A stretch of 62,162 nucleotides of DNA from Caldiserica bacterium UBA4770 (GTDB lineage Bacteria; Caldisericota; Caldisericia; Caldisericales; Caldisericaceae), in NCBI GenBank assembly GCA_002403335.1, contig DHHO01000021.1, forward strand, positions 1 to 62,162, given 5' to 3'. Below are positions 1 to 8,913 of the stretch, one piece after another; position 1 is the stretch's first letter, and every line of letters begins with the position of its first letter. The translations under genes were made by a program, and so were the position numbers. The notes below the pieces were generated by a model. The model saw nothing but the letters and a program-made list of their open reading frames with translations, was not told where the DNA came from and searched no databases.

Positions 1-11
1 TCTTTTGCCAT
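1..11 (-). CDS. tuf: Elongation factor Tu, first codons only (partial)
   Basis: On the minus strand an ATG followed by GCA AAA GA (Met-Ala-Lys-Glu/Asp) begins 11 bases from the window edge. A perfect AAGGAGG ribosome-binding site at 18-24 overlaps the fusA stop codon. Bacterial EF-Tu commonly starts Met-Ala-Lys-Glu, and tuf usually follows fusA in the str operon. The assignment therefore rests on context plus three codons, and the rest of the gene lies outside the window. Confidence 0.6.
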
Positions 12-22
12 AAATTACCTCC

Positions 23-2101
23 TTAAATTTCTCCTTTCGCCTTTTTAATAATCTCCTCTTGAATTGCCTGAGGAACTCTTTCATAGGAATCAAAAACCAT
101 CGAGAAAGAACCTCTGCCCTGCGTAATAGTACGCAAAACAGTAGTATAGTTAAACATTGTAGACAAAGGAATTAAACACTGAATAATTGTAGTATTTCCT
201 CTTTCAATGATACCTTTCACAGTACCTCTCCTTGAAGTAACTGTGTTAATTACCTCCCCGAGAAAATTTATAGGGGTAATAATTTCGGCACTCATTATTG
301 GTTCAAGTAAATACGGTCCCGCATGGGAAACAGCTTCTCTGAATGCTTTAGTAGAAGCAATTCTAAAGGCAATCTCAGAAGAGTCCACGGGATGGTAAGA
401 GCCATCGATTAATTCGACAACTATATCGTTCAGCGGAAATCCAAGGACAGGCCCATTTTCTGCAGCGATTCTCGCTCCTTCTTCAATTGAAGGAATAAAT
501 TCCTTAGGAATAACCCCGCCCTTAGTCTGATCAATAAAAACAATTCCTTTCCCTTCAGTTAAAGGAGAAACCCGCAATACGACATGACCATACTGACCGT
601 GTCCTCCTGTTTGTCTTATGTATTTTCCCTCAGAAACGGCTATTGTTGATATTGCCTCTTTGTAAGCAACCTGAGGTTTTCCAATATGAGCTTTGACTCC
701 ATATTCTCTGAACAACCGATCCAGAATAATTTCGAGGTGAAGTTCTCCCATCCCGGAGATAATGGTCTCGGAAGTATCCTCATCATACTTAATCTTAAAA
801 GTCGGGTCCTCTACAGAAAACTTTACCAGTGCTTCCGCCAGCTTGTCTTGATCTACTTTAGTCTTAGGCTCTATTGCAACAGAAACAACAGGCTCAGGAA
901 ATTGAATATCCTCAAGAAACAATGGCTGTGTTATACTACATATTGTATGTCCTGTATAGGCACTCTTCATTCCCGCAATTGCTCCAAGATCTCCTGCACT
1001 AATATAATCAACATCTTCTTTCTTATTTGCATGGAGCCTCAGTAACCTCATAATCCTCTGTCTTTCATTAGTTTTTGAGTCAAGTACATAAGTACCCTTT
1101 TCAAGAGTTCCAGAATAGACTCTTATAAAACTTAAAATGCCGGCATAGGGATCTGTTGTTACTTTAAAAACAAGTGCCGCAAGTGCTCCTTGAGGATCGG
1201 GTCTCAATGAAACCTCTCTACCCTCAATATCCCTGGCCTTTACTTCACCCTTATCAAGCGGGGAAGGAAGGTAATCACAAATTCCGTCAAGGAGCTTCTG
1301 TATACCTTTATTCCTGAAAGCACTTCCGATAAAAACAGGGAATGCAATCGAGAAAAGGGTGGCTCTTCTTATCGCTCTCTTCAATACTTCCGCTGTTATA
1401 GTCCCTTTTTCAATGTAAACGCTTAATGCTTCCTCATCGACATCAGCCACACTTTCCATCAAGCGGTCCCTCCACTTCTTTGCTTCCTCAAGCATTTCCT
1501 GCGGGATTTCCTTAACATCAAACATCTCGCCTGCAGGATCATCATAGAGGTAACTCTTCCATTCAACAAGGTCTATAACCCCATGAAAGTTATCCTCGGC
1601 ACCAATAGGAATCTGCACCACCAGAGGTTTTACATTCAAGCGTTCCTCTATACTTTTCACAGTGTCAGTGAAAGAAGACCCAATTCTATCCATTTTATTG
1701 ATAAAAATAATCCTGGGTACTTTATGCCTGTCAGCCTGTCGCCAAACAGCTTCCGATTGGGCTTCAACCCCTTCTACTCCTGAAAGAATCACAATGGCTC
1801 CATCAAGCACTCTAAGTGCCCTTTCAACCTCAGCCGTAAAATCAACATGCCCGGGCGTATCTATAATGTTAATCTGATACCCTTTCCAGAAGCAGGTAAT
1901 AACAGCTGACTTAATAGTAATACCCCTCTCTCTTTCCTGTAGCATCCAATCTGTAACGGTATTACCTTCCTCTACATCGCCCATTCTGTAAGTAAGTCCT
2001 GTAAAATACAAAATCCGCTCTGTCGTTGTAGTCTTCCCGGCATCTATATGAGCAATAAAGCCAATGTTTCTAATTTTATCAAGCGGAGTTTTAAGACTCA
2101 C
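23..2101 (-). CDS. fusA: Elongation factor G
   Basis: Translocation GTPase of the ribosome, 692 aa, the normal EF-G length. The P-loop HIDAGKTTTTE (about residues 18-28), the RGITIKSA effector segment, DTPGHVDF (G3) and NKMD (G4) are intact, and the C-terminal domain IV motif GGHGQYGHV is present. The start is GTG, placed by an AGGAGG eight bases upstream. It follows rpsG by a short gap and precedes tuf, the standard str-operon order. A second, divergent EF-G copy lies further upstream in the same operon; this one, with the canonical effector loop, is the likely housekeeping factor. Confidence 0.97.
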   Translation of the reverse strand: MSLKTPLDKIRNIGFIAHIDAGKTTTTERILYFTGLTYRMGDVEEGNTVTDWMLQERERGITIKSAVITCFWKGYQINIIDTPGHVDFTAEVERALRVLDGAIVILSGVEGVEAQSEAVWRQADRHKVPRIIFINKMDRIGSSFTDTVKSIEERLNVKPLVVQIPIGAEDNFHGVIDLVEWKSYLYDDPAGEMFDVKEIPQEMLEEAKKWRDRLMESVADVDEEALSVYIEKGTITAEVLKRAIRRATLFSIAFPVFIGSAFRNKGIQKLLDGICDYLPSPLDKGEVKARDIEGREVSLRPDPQGALAALVFKVTTDPYAGILSFIRVYSGTLEKGTYVLDSKTNERQRIMRLLRLHANKKEDVDYISAGDLGAIAGMKSAYTGHTICSITQPLFLEDIQFPEPVVSVAIEPKTKVDQDKLAEALVKFSVEDPTFKIKYDEDTSETIISGMGELHLEIILDRLFREYGVKAHIGKPQVAYKEAISTIAVSEGKYIRQTGGHGQYGHVVLRVSPLTEGKGIVFIDQTKGGVIPKEFIPSIEEGARIAAENGPVLGFPLNDIVVELIDGSYHPVDSSEIAFRIASTKAFREAVSHAGPYLLEPIMSAEIITPINFLGEVINTVTSRRGTVKGIIERGNTTIIQCLIPLSTMFNYTTVLRTITQGRGSFSMVFDSYERVPQAIQEEIIKKAKGEI

Positions 2102-2113
2102 AAAAAAATCCTC

Positions 2114-2584
2114 CTACCATCTTAAATGAGAATAAGACCTGTTAGCTTCAGCCATTTTATGCAAGTCTAATTTCTTTTTATAAGCAGCCCCCGTTTCATT
2201 AGAGGCATCTATAATCTCCTCAGAAAGTTTCAGATACATTGATTTTCCCTTCTTTTCTCTTGCAGCCTTCACCAACCACTTAAGTGCAACTTTTTCTCCC
2301 CTTTCCTTCTCAATCTCTATGGGCACCTGATATGTTGCTCCACCAACTCTCCTTGGTTTCACCTGTACAAGAGGTCTTACCTTCTCGACAGCAAGTTGAA
2401 AAACCTCAACTGGGTCTTTCTTTGTCTTTTCTTGGATGACTTCAAACGATTTGTAAACAATTTTCTCCGCAACACTTTTTCTACCTCCTTCTATAACATT
2501 GTTAACAAGTTTGGCAACAAGTACATTGCCATAAACTGAATCCGCGCTCACTTCTCTTTTTGGTGCTTGTCTTCCACGAGGCAT
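2114..2584 (-). CDS. rpsG: 30S ribosomal protein S7
   Basis: Small-subunit head protein that nucleates assembly of the 3' domain of 16S rRNA. It is 156 aa, the canonical length, starting MPRGRQAPKR and containing the conserved block GGATYQVPIE. I take the second of two adjacent ATG codons because the GGAGG site is six bases upstream of it and this gives the usual N-terminus; the first ATG (2587) is the alternative. The start overlaps the rpsL stop as TGATG, so the two genes are probably translationally coupled. Confidence 0.96.
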   Translation of the reverse strand: MPRGRQAPKREVSADSVYGNVLVAKLVNNVIEGGRKSVAEKIVYKSFEVIQEKTKKDPVEVFQLAVEKVRPLVQVKPRRVGGATYQVPIEIEKERGEKVALKWLVKAAREKKGKSMYLKLSEEIIDASNETGAAYKKKLDLHKMAEANRSYSHLRW

Positions 2585-2970
2585 CATGCACCTCCCTTGC
2601 CTTTAGGTTTCTTTGCACCATACTTTGAACGTCCTTTCATTCTATCGACTACTCCCGCTGCATCAAGAGTACCTCGTATAATATGATACCTAACACCAGG
2701 CAGATCCTTAACTCTTCCACCTCTCACAAGAACCATGGAGTGCTCTTGGAGATTATGCCCAATCCCACCTATATAAGCAATAACTTCCTGGCCGTTCGTG
2801 AGTCTCACCTTTGCAATTTTTCGCAAGGCAGAATTAGGCTTCTTTGGGGTCATTGTCCTGACCTGAATGCAAACTCCTCTCTTTTGAGGACATTCCTGAA
2901 GAGCAGGGGTCTTTGTCCTGCTCTTTTTGGTACTCCTCGGCTTTCTAACAAGCTGATTAAAGGTACTCAT
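2584..2970 (-). CDS. rpsL: 30S ribosomal protein S12
   Basis: Decoding-site ribosomal protein, 128 aa. The loops that contact the A site are clear: TPKKPNSALRK and VRGGRVKDLPGVRYH, where streptomycin-resistance changes occur in other bacteria. The lysine corresponding to K43 (TPKKPNSA) is wild type. A strong AGGAGG lies ten bases before the ATG. It has its own predicted promoter in the gap after rpoC, so the rpsL-rpsG-fusA-tuf block can be transcribed independently of rpoBC. Confidence 0.97.
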   Translation of the reverse strand: MSTFNQLVRKPRSTKKSRTKTPALQECPQKRGVCIQVRTMTPKKPNSALRKIAKVRLTNGQEVIAYIGGIGHNLQEHSMVLVRGGRVKDLPGVRYHIIRGTLDAAGVVDRMKGRSKYGAKKPKGKGGA

Positions 2971-3012
2971 AAATTCTTAGCCTCCTACTTTTATTTTACT
3001 ACACAAGAGATT

Positions 3013-3040
3013 ATTATATCAAAAGCTGCAAAGAAGTCAA
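3013..3040 (-). promoter_or_regulatory. Predicted sigma-70-type promoter before rpsL
   Basis: Minus strand: TTGACT (3035-3040), a 16-base spacer, then a perfect TATAAT (3013-3018). It sits in the 75-base gap between rpoC and rpsL and would drive rpsL-rpsG-fusA-tuf. It overlaps a 7-bp inverted repeat (3023-3029 / 3041-3047), described separately. Confidence 0.7.
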
Positions 3041-3047
3041 GCAGCTT
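3023..3047 (-). other. Inverted repeat at the rpoC stop codon
   Basis: AAGCTGC and GCAGCTT form a 7-bp stem with an 11-base loop on the minus strand. It begins at the rpoC stop codon and has only a short T-run after it. The -35 box of the rpsL promoter lies in the loop. It could be a weak terminator or a 3'-end processing structure. Confidence 0.35.
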
Positions 3048-6000
3048 AATCGCCATCCTTAAATTCCATATTGGTACCAGCTGGTATCTTTCTACCAACT
3101 ATAATTGATTCCTTCATTCCTCTTAGTAGGTCAACCTTTCCCTTGATTGCGGCTTCGGCAAGAACCCTGGGAGTCTCCTGGAAGGACGCCGCCGAAAGGA
3201 AGCTATCAGACGAAAGAGCTGCTTTTGTAATACCATTGATGAGGAGTTTATATTTGGCAATTCTTTTTCCCTCCGCTAAACTCTTTCTATTGGCAACAAG
3301 TACATCCTCTTTATTAACAATTTCTCCTTCGTAAAATGGTGTGTCTCCTGCATTTTCAATCTGAACTTTATCAAACATTCTCTTTATAATAATCTCGAGG
3401 TGTTTCACATTTATGTCTACACCCTGAGATTTATAAACTTTCTCTATCTCTTCCACAATATACCTTGCGGTAAAATTCATTCCCTTTATCTCAAGAATTT
3501 CACGAGGATCAAGAGAACCATCACTTAAAATATCCCCTACTGTTATGCTATCGTCACTCTTCACCCTGAGTTTTTTATCTCTCGGAGCTACAAGTTTAAC
3601 TTTTTCCCCTCTACTGCCGGTGATTGTAACATTCTGTTTTATTTTATCCATACTCACTTCCACCTTACCTGAAAGTGGAGCAATTAATGCCTTTCCCTTT
3701 GGGCTTCTTGCACTAAATAGCTCTTCAACCCTTGGTAGACCCTGTGTGATATCTTCTGCTGCGACTCCGCCAGTATGGAATGTTCTTAATGTTAACTGCG
3801 TCCCCGGTTCCCCAATAGACTCAGCTGCAACAACCCCAACTGCCTCACCTATTTTAACCTCCTTTCTTGAAGAAAGATCGATACCATAACACTTAACACA
3901 CACACCATGATCCGTCTTACAAGTAATAGGAGATCTCACTTTAACCTTTTTAATACCAAGTTTTTCTATCTTCTCCGCCTTTTCTCTGGTAATTAATTCA
4001 TTCCTGCTAACAATTAACACCGGGTCACCGTTCATTACCTCTACTGACTTGATATTTAAGGTGTTAAGCTTCTTCAGGAGCATTTCATCAACTACCTTAC
4101 CAGCAGAGACTACCACTTCCCCTGAAACTTTGTCAACAACATCTTTCGAAATAACGCTTCTTATAATTTTTTCTGAAACACCGACCTTTGTAACTTCAGA
4201 AGGGGCGTATACATTCTCCGCAGCATACCTTCCCCAGATTTGTTCAGAAAGAGAAATCAAGGAACTACCATCTCTACTACCAGATGAAATTGCCTCAACC
4301 TCAATACCTTCAATATTCTCTTTAATAAGAATACTATCAATATTAAAACGATCAAGAAGTTCAGCTTGTTCACTCGTAATTGGATCCCCTTCATGTATAA
4401 AGGTAATTCCAGTTTGTGGATTCACTACATCCACTGCAGATACCCTACCAATGACTTTCTCCGAGAGAGACTCTATGACTTCATTGCCAATCTTTGTAGA
4501 GGTGACTTCTCTCCGAGAACAGTCCTCTTCCTTCACAATAAGTTCATGGGCAACATCCACAAGCCTTCTTGTCAGATAACCAGAATCAGCAGTTCTCAAT
4601 GCAGTATCTGCCTGTCCTTTCCTGGCTCCATGCGTAGAAAGGAAGTATTCAAGAACTGTCAATCCCTCCCTTAGATTCGCCTTTATAGGGAATTCTATAA
4701 TCTTTCCCCCCGGGCCAGCCATTAAACCTCTAATACCTGCCATTTGAGTAATCTGGGTAGCACTACCCCTTGCTCCTGACCTTACCATCATATAAAGAGG
4801 ATCAAAAGGAGAAAAATTTGAAAATACAGAACTCTCTATCCTTTTTGCAACTGTTTGCCAGACATCAATAACCTTTCTATAACGATCCTCCTCTGCAAGA
4901 AGTCCATTTTCATAATGGCGATTTATATCTTCAGTTTTTCTCTCCCCTTCTTTCACAATAAGGTCTCTGTCCTCGGGGATCTTTACATCATCGCTACCAA
5001 TACTTATCCCGGAATAAGTCGCATAATTAAATCCGATCTCTTTCAGATTATCCAGCAGAATATCTGTTTTCACGAGGCCGAATCTATCATAAAATCTTGA
5101 GATAATGGCTTCCAACTCTTTTTTGCCTACAACCTCATTTATATAAGTAAATTCTTTGTTACTCCCATCCTGAAAAATACCCCTCGTTAACCTTGCATTA
5201 AATATGACCCTTCCGACTGTAGTTTCAATGACTTTACCATTAAGAAGATACTTAATCTTCTGATGAAGGCCGAGAACACCTTTTTCGTAAAGAAGTTCAA
5301 CTTCGTTAGAAGAATCCAAAGCTTTTGGATAGATACTACTTTCTTCATCAGCCAATGTAAGATAATAGGTGCCCAAAACCATATCCTGTACCGGTGTATC
5401 AAGAGGTTCACTGTGTGCAGGGGAAAGGATATTATGTGAGGAAAGCATTAAAAATCTTGCTTCTGCTTGAGAGGAAACCGATAATGGAAGATGGATTGCC
5501 ATCTGGTCACCATCAAAATCTGCATTAAAAGGCGTGCATATAAGTGGTGAAATCTGAATCGCTTTGCCCTCAATTAAAACAGGTTTAAAAGCCTGAATAC
5601 TCAATCTATGAAGTGTTGGTGCCCTGTTAAGGAGAACCACATACGTCTCTAAAAGGTCCTCAACTGCCTTCCACACCTCTGGTGTTGGGTCCTCCACAAG
5701 CTCCTTTGCCTTTCTTTTATTGTAACCAAGCTTGGAAAGTTCAGATATTACAAAAGGCTTAAAAAGCTCAAGAGCCATTTCTTTTGGAACGCCACACTGA
5801 TCGATCTTGAGATCCGGCCCAACGACAATAACAGCCCTTCCTGAGTAATCGACTCTTTTACCAAGCAAGTTTTCTCTAAAACGACCCTCCTTTCCTTTAA
5901 GGATATCTGTCAAAGACCTCAGAGGCTTTTTAGTTGAACTCATAACAGGAAAGGGTCTTCTTCCGTTATCAAAAAGGGCATCCACCGCCTCCTGAAGCAT

Positions 6001-6852
6001 TCGCTTCTCATTCTGGAGCATTACGCTGGGGGCATTAACTTCATAAAGTTTCTTCAAACGATTATTTCTGTTAATAACCCTCCTGTAAAGTTCATTGAGG
6101 TCATCTGAAGCATATTTTCCACCCTCCAGGGGAACAAGAGGCCTTAAATCAGGAGGCATAACAGGCACAGCAGTTAGTACCATATCAGCAGGTTTTCTAT
6201 TGTTGTTAAGCAACCCCTCTACGACCTCAAGGAGCCTGATAGCAATTATTTTATCCTGCTTCACATTACTCTTTAGTTTTTCAAGTGCTTGCTCTTTTAG
6301 CTTGTTAAGATCTACTTTTTCAAGAAGAGTTTTTATTGCCTCCCCTCCCTTCTCGGCCTCAAAGTCAAAGCCTTTGCTTTTAAAATCCCTGTATTCCTCA
6401 TCGGAAAGTATTTGTTTGTACCTTAAATTTGTCTTCTTCGGTTCAGTAACAATATAAGAAACAAAATAGATAATCTTTTCTACATCCTTGGCAGGTATAT
6501 CAAGAAGAAGCCCGATATAATTAATATTATTCTTGAAATACCATATGTGAACCACAGGTGTAGCAAGCTCAATGTGGCCGAATCTCTCTCTTCTTACAGA
6601 GGATGGAAGTATCTCCACCCCACATGTAGAGCAGGCAAGACCCTTATACTGAATTCCTTTGAGTTTACCACAATGACATTGGTAACTATGCACCGGTCCA
6701 AATATTCGTTCACAGAAAAGGCCATCGGGCTCAGGGGAATACGTCCTATAGCTATAAGTTTCCCCTTTTATCACTTCCCCATGAGACCACGCCCTTACCT
6801 CATCACTTGATGCAAGTAATATTTTTAAAGCCTGAATATTCTTCTTGGTCAA
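3046..6852 (-). CDS. rpoC: DNA-directed RNA polymerase subunit beta'
   Basis: Catalytic largest subunit of RNA polymerase, about 1268 aa. Visible are the first zinc site (Cys62, 64, 77, 80), the Mg2+-binding loop NADFDGDQMAIH (446-457), the second zinc site (Cys781, 981, 988, 991) and the bridge-helix/trigger-loop region (GEPGTQLTLRTFHTGG); numbering is from the GTG at 6861. That GTG lies inside the GGAGG site, so I prefer the TTG three codons later (6852), eight bases from GGAGG. Between the second-zinc cysteines (about residues 803-975) the usual single 'helix-turn' module is expanded to three or four degenerate copies. It follows an EF-G paralogue rather than rpoB directly. Confidence 0.96.
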   Translation of the reverse strand: MTKKNIQALKILLASSDEVRAWSHGEVIKGETYSYRTYSPEPDGLFCERIFGPVHSYQCHCGKLKGIQYKGLACSTCGVEILPSSVRRERFGHIELATPVVHIWYFKNNINYIGLLLDIPAKDVEKIIYFVSYIVTEPKKTNLRYKQILSDEEYRDFKSKGFDFEAEKGGEAIKTLLEKVDLNKLKEQALEKLKSNVKQDKIIAIRLLEVVEGLLNNNRKPADMVLTAVPVMPPDLRPLVPLEGGKYASDDLNELYRRVINRNNRLKKLYEVNAPSVMLQNEKRMLQEAVDALFDNGRRPFPVMSSTKKPLRSLTDILKGKEGRFRENLLGKRVDYSGRAVIVVGPDLKIDQCGVPKEMALELFKPFVISELSKLGYNKRKAKELVEDPTPEVWKAVEDLLETYVVLLNRAPTLHRLSIQAFKPVLIEGKAIQISPLICTPFNADFDGDQMAIHLPLSVSSQAEARFLMLSSHNILSPAHSEPLDTPVQDMVLGTYYLTLADEESSIYPKALDSSNEVELLYEKGVLGLHQKIKYLLNGKVIETTVGRVIFNARLTRGIFQDGSNKEFTYINEVVGKKELEAIISRFYDRFGLVKTDILLDNLKEIGFNYATYSGISIGSDDVKIPEDRDLIVKEGERKTEDINRHYENGLLAEEDRYRKVIDVWQTVAKRIESSVFSNFSPFDPLYMMVRSGARGSATQITQMAGIRGLMAGPGGKIIEFPIKANLREGLTVLEYFLSTHGARKGQADTALRTADSGYLTRRLVDVAHELIVKEEDCSRREVTSTKIGNEVIESLSEKVIGRVSAVDVVNPQTGITFIHEGDPITSEQAELLDRFNIDSILIKENIEGIEVEAISSGSRDGSSLISLSEQIWGRYAAENVYAPSEVTKVGVSEKIIRSVISKDVVDKVSGEVVVSAGKVVDEMLLKKLNTLNIKSVEVMNGDPVLIVSRNELITREKAEKIEKLGIKKVKVRSPITCKTDHGVCVKCYGIDLSSRKEVKIGEAVGVVAAESIGEPGTQLTLRTFHTGGVAAEDITQGLPRVEELFSARSPKGKALIAPLSGKVEVSMDKIKQNVTITGSRGEKVKLVAPRDKKLRVKSDDSITVGDILSDGSLDPREILEIKGMNFTARYIVEEIEKVYKSQGVDINVKHLEIIIKRMFDKVQIENAGDTPFYEGEIVNKEDVLVANRKSLAEGKRIAKYKLLINGITKAALSSDSFLSAASFQETPRVLAEAAIKGKVDLLRGMKESIIVGRKIPAGTNMEFKDGD

Positions 6853-6867
6853 GATACTCACCTCCCT

Positions 6868-8913
6868 TTACCCTTCCACGTTCTCTTTGCTTACCTGTGC
6901 ATTTTGTACAATCTTCTCAGCAATTTTTAGAGGAACTGGCTCATAATGAGAAAACTCCATCTGAAACTCTCCAGTTCCCTGAGTTATTGAATTTAAATCA
7001 TTTGCATAATTAAGGAGCTCCGCAAGAGGAACAAGTGCCTCAATGACCTGCTTATTACCTTCTGATCTCATTCCAATAACTTTTCCTCTTTTACTATTAA
7101 GATCTCCTATCACATCTCCCATATACTGCTCTTCCACTATAACGGTTATCTTCTCGATTGGCTCCAGAAGAATGGAAGCGCCCTCGACAAGGGCTTTTTT
7201 CAAAGCCATTGACCCAGCAACCTTAAATGCAAGTTCAGAAGAATCGACAGGATGATAGGAGCCGTCGACAACAGCCACCTTTATATCAACAACAGGGTAA
7301 CCTGCGAGAATACCGCTTTCTCTTGCCTCTCTTACCCCTTTTTCTACAGCAGGTATGTATTGCTTTGGGATTGCGCCACCAAAAATTCTACTTTCAAAGA
7401 CAAAATCCTTCCCCCTCTCGGTGGGTTCGACTTCAAGGAAACAATGTCCATATTGTCCATGCCCTCCAGTCTGCTTTTTGTACTTTCCCTCAACCTTTAC
7501 TTTACCTGTAATAGTTTCCCTGTATGGAACCTTAGGAGTAGTGAGTTCTATATTCACTCCAAACCTATCTCTGAGCTTTTCAACAATCACCGATAAGTGA
7601 GTCTCTCCTACTCCTGAAATCAACTGGTCTTTAGTTTCAGTATTTTTAGAAATCTTAATTGTAAAATCTTCATCAAGAATCCTTGCAAGACCTATACTCA
7701 TCCTATCTTCGTCTATCTTCGTTTTTGGTCTCATTGCTCTCGTAAGCATGGGCTCTGGAAAACTAATCTTTTCAAACACAATAGGATTATCTTTATCTGA
7801 AAGGGTATCATTTGTCTGAGTCACATTTAATTTTGTGATTACACAGATATCTCCTGCAACAACCTCTTCTGTCTGTTCCTGCATTGAACCATTGAGAAAA
7901 ACAATCTGAGATACCTTTTCACTAACATCCTTCGTGGAATTATAGACAAAAGCATTTGCGCTTAAAATACCTGAATAAACCTTCGTAAAGGATAACTTAC
8001 CTACATAAGGGTCACTTAATGTTTTAAATACAAAAGCAGAAAAAAACTCATCCTTTGAAATCTGCCTTTTTTCAGGCTGGGCTGTTCTCGGGTTGACTCC
8101 TTCAATAAAACCAATGTCCTCAGGGCTAGCCATGAAAAATGCCATGAATTCAAGAAGTTCTTCTATACCAATTAATGTAAGGGCTGAACCTGCAAAAACA
8201 GGGAAAAATAGTTCTTTCACAAAAGCATTTTTCAAACCTATTTTTATTTCTTCTTCGCTTAATTCCTTCCCTTCGAGATATTTCGCAAGAAGGGTGTCAT
8301 CCCCTTCCGCCGCAACTTCAATAAGCTCTTTCTCAAACTCATTAATGATTGCGTCATCTAAGGTGCTTTTCTGAGGACCCAGAATGCTTTTTACTCCTGA
8401 CAGCTTACCATCCTCAAAAAATGGGAAAGTGAGAGGAATGACCTTCATTCCGAAAGTCTCCCTCAGTTGATTAACCATCTTGCCGAAGTCGGTCTCCTCA
8501 AGATCAAGTTTATTTACAAAAAATGCGCGCGGTTTATGCTGATCCACAAGGTACCTCCAGTACCTTCTAGTTTGCACTTCGATACCACTCCCTGCATTTA
8601 TTAGCATTAAGGCATTATCTCCGCCCTTTATTCCGCTTAATACCTCTCCAACAAAATCAGCATATCCCGGGGTATCAATATAATTTATCTTAACACCTTC
8701 GTGTTCAAAGGAGATAATGGAAGTACTTATACTGAATTTTCTCTCTTTCTCTTCTGGCTGGTAGTCTGAAACAGTGTTACCGTCTTCAACCTTTCCCATC
8801 CTATCTATAAGCTTCTTTTTAAACAAAATTGCTTCTGCAAGAGTAGTTTTACCTGCATTCCCGTGAGAGACAACAACAATATTTCTTATGTTTCTCGGTT
8901 CACTAACCTTCAT
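6868..8913 (-). CDS. EF-G-like translational GTPase (second EF-G paralogue)
   Basis: 681 aa with the full EF-G architecture. The P-loop is SHGNAGKTTLAE, G3 is DTPGYADF, G4 is VNKLD, and domain IV has GGHGQYGHC. It differs from canonical EF-G in the effector segment (KERKFSIS instead of RGITI) and in DTPGYADF for DTPGHVDF. These features are typical of the EF-G-2 or 'EF-G-like' group found in thermophiles and Gram-positives, whose role is poorly defined. The ATG overlaps the end of rpoB and has GGAGG six bases upstream. The gene ends seven bases before rpoC. It is therefore embedded in the rpoB-rpoC operon, an unusual position suggesting co-expression with RNA polymerase. Confidence 0.92.
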   Translation of the reverse strand: MKVSEPRNIRNIVVVSHGNAGKTTLAEAILFKKKLIDRMGKVEDGNTVSDYQPEEKERKFSISTSIISFEHEGVKINYIDTPGYADFVGEVLSGIKGGDNALMLINAGSGIEVQTRRYWRYLVDQHKPRAFFVNKLDLEETDFGKMVNQLRETFGMKVIPLTFPFFEDGKLSGVKSILGPQKSTLDDAIINEFEKELIEVAAEGDDTLLAKYLEGKELSEEEIKIGLKNAFVKELFFPVFAGSALTLIGIEELLEFMAFFMASPEDIGFIEGVNPRTAQPEKRQISKDEFFSAFVFKTLSDPYVGKLSFTKVYSGILSANAFVYNSTKDVSEKVSQIVFLNGSMQEQTEEVVAGDICVITKLNVTQTNDTLSDKDNPIVFEKISFPEPMLTRAMRPKTKIDEDRMSIGLARILDEDFTIKISKNTETKDQLISGVGETHLSVIVEKLRDRFGVNIELTTPKVPYRETITGKVKVEGKYKKQTGGHGQYGHCFLEVEPTERGKDFVFESRIFGGAIPKQYIPAVEKGVREARESGILAGYPVVDIKVAVVDGSYHPVDSSELAFKVAGSMALKKALVEGASILLEPIEKITVIVEEQYMGDVIGDLNSKRGKVIGMRSEGNKQVIEALVPLAELLNYANDLNSITQGTGEFQMEFSHYEPVPLKIAEKIVQNAQVSKENVEG

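Noticed and set aside
4049..4579. 176-codon plus-strand frame within rpoC
   Set aside because: Antisense of conserved rpoC sequence with no initiation signals.
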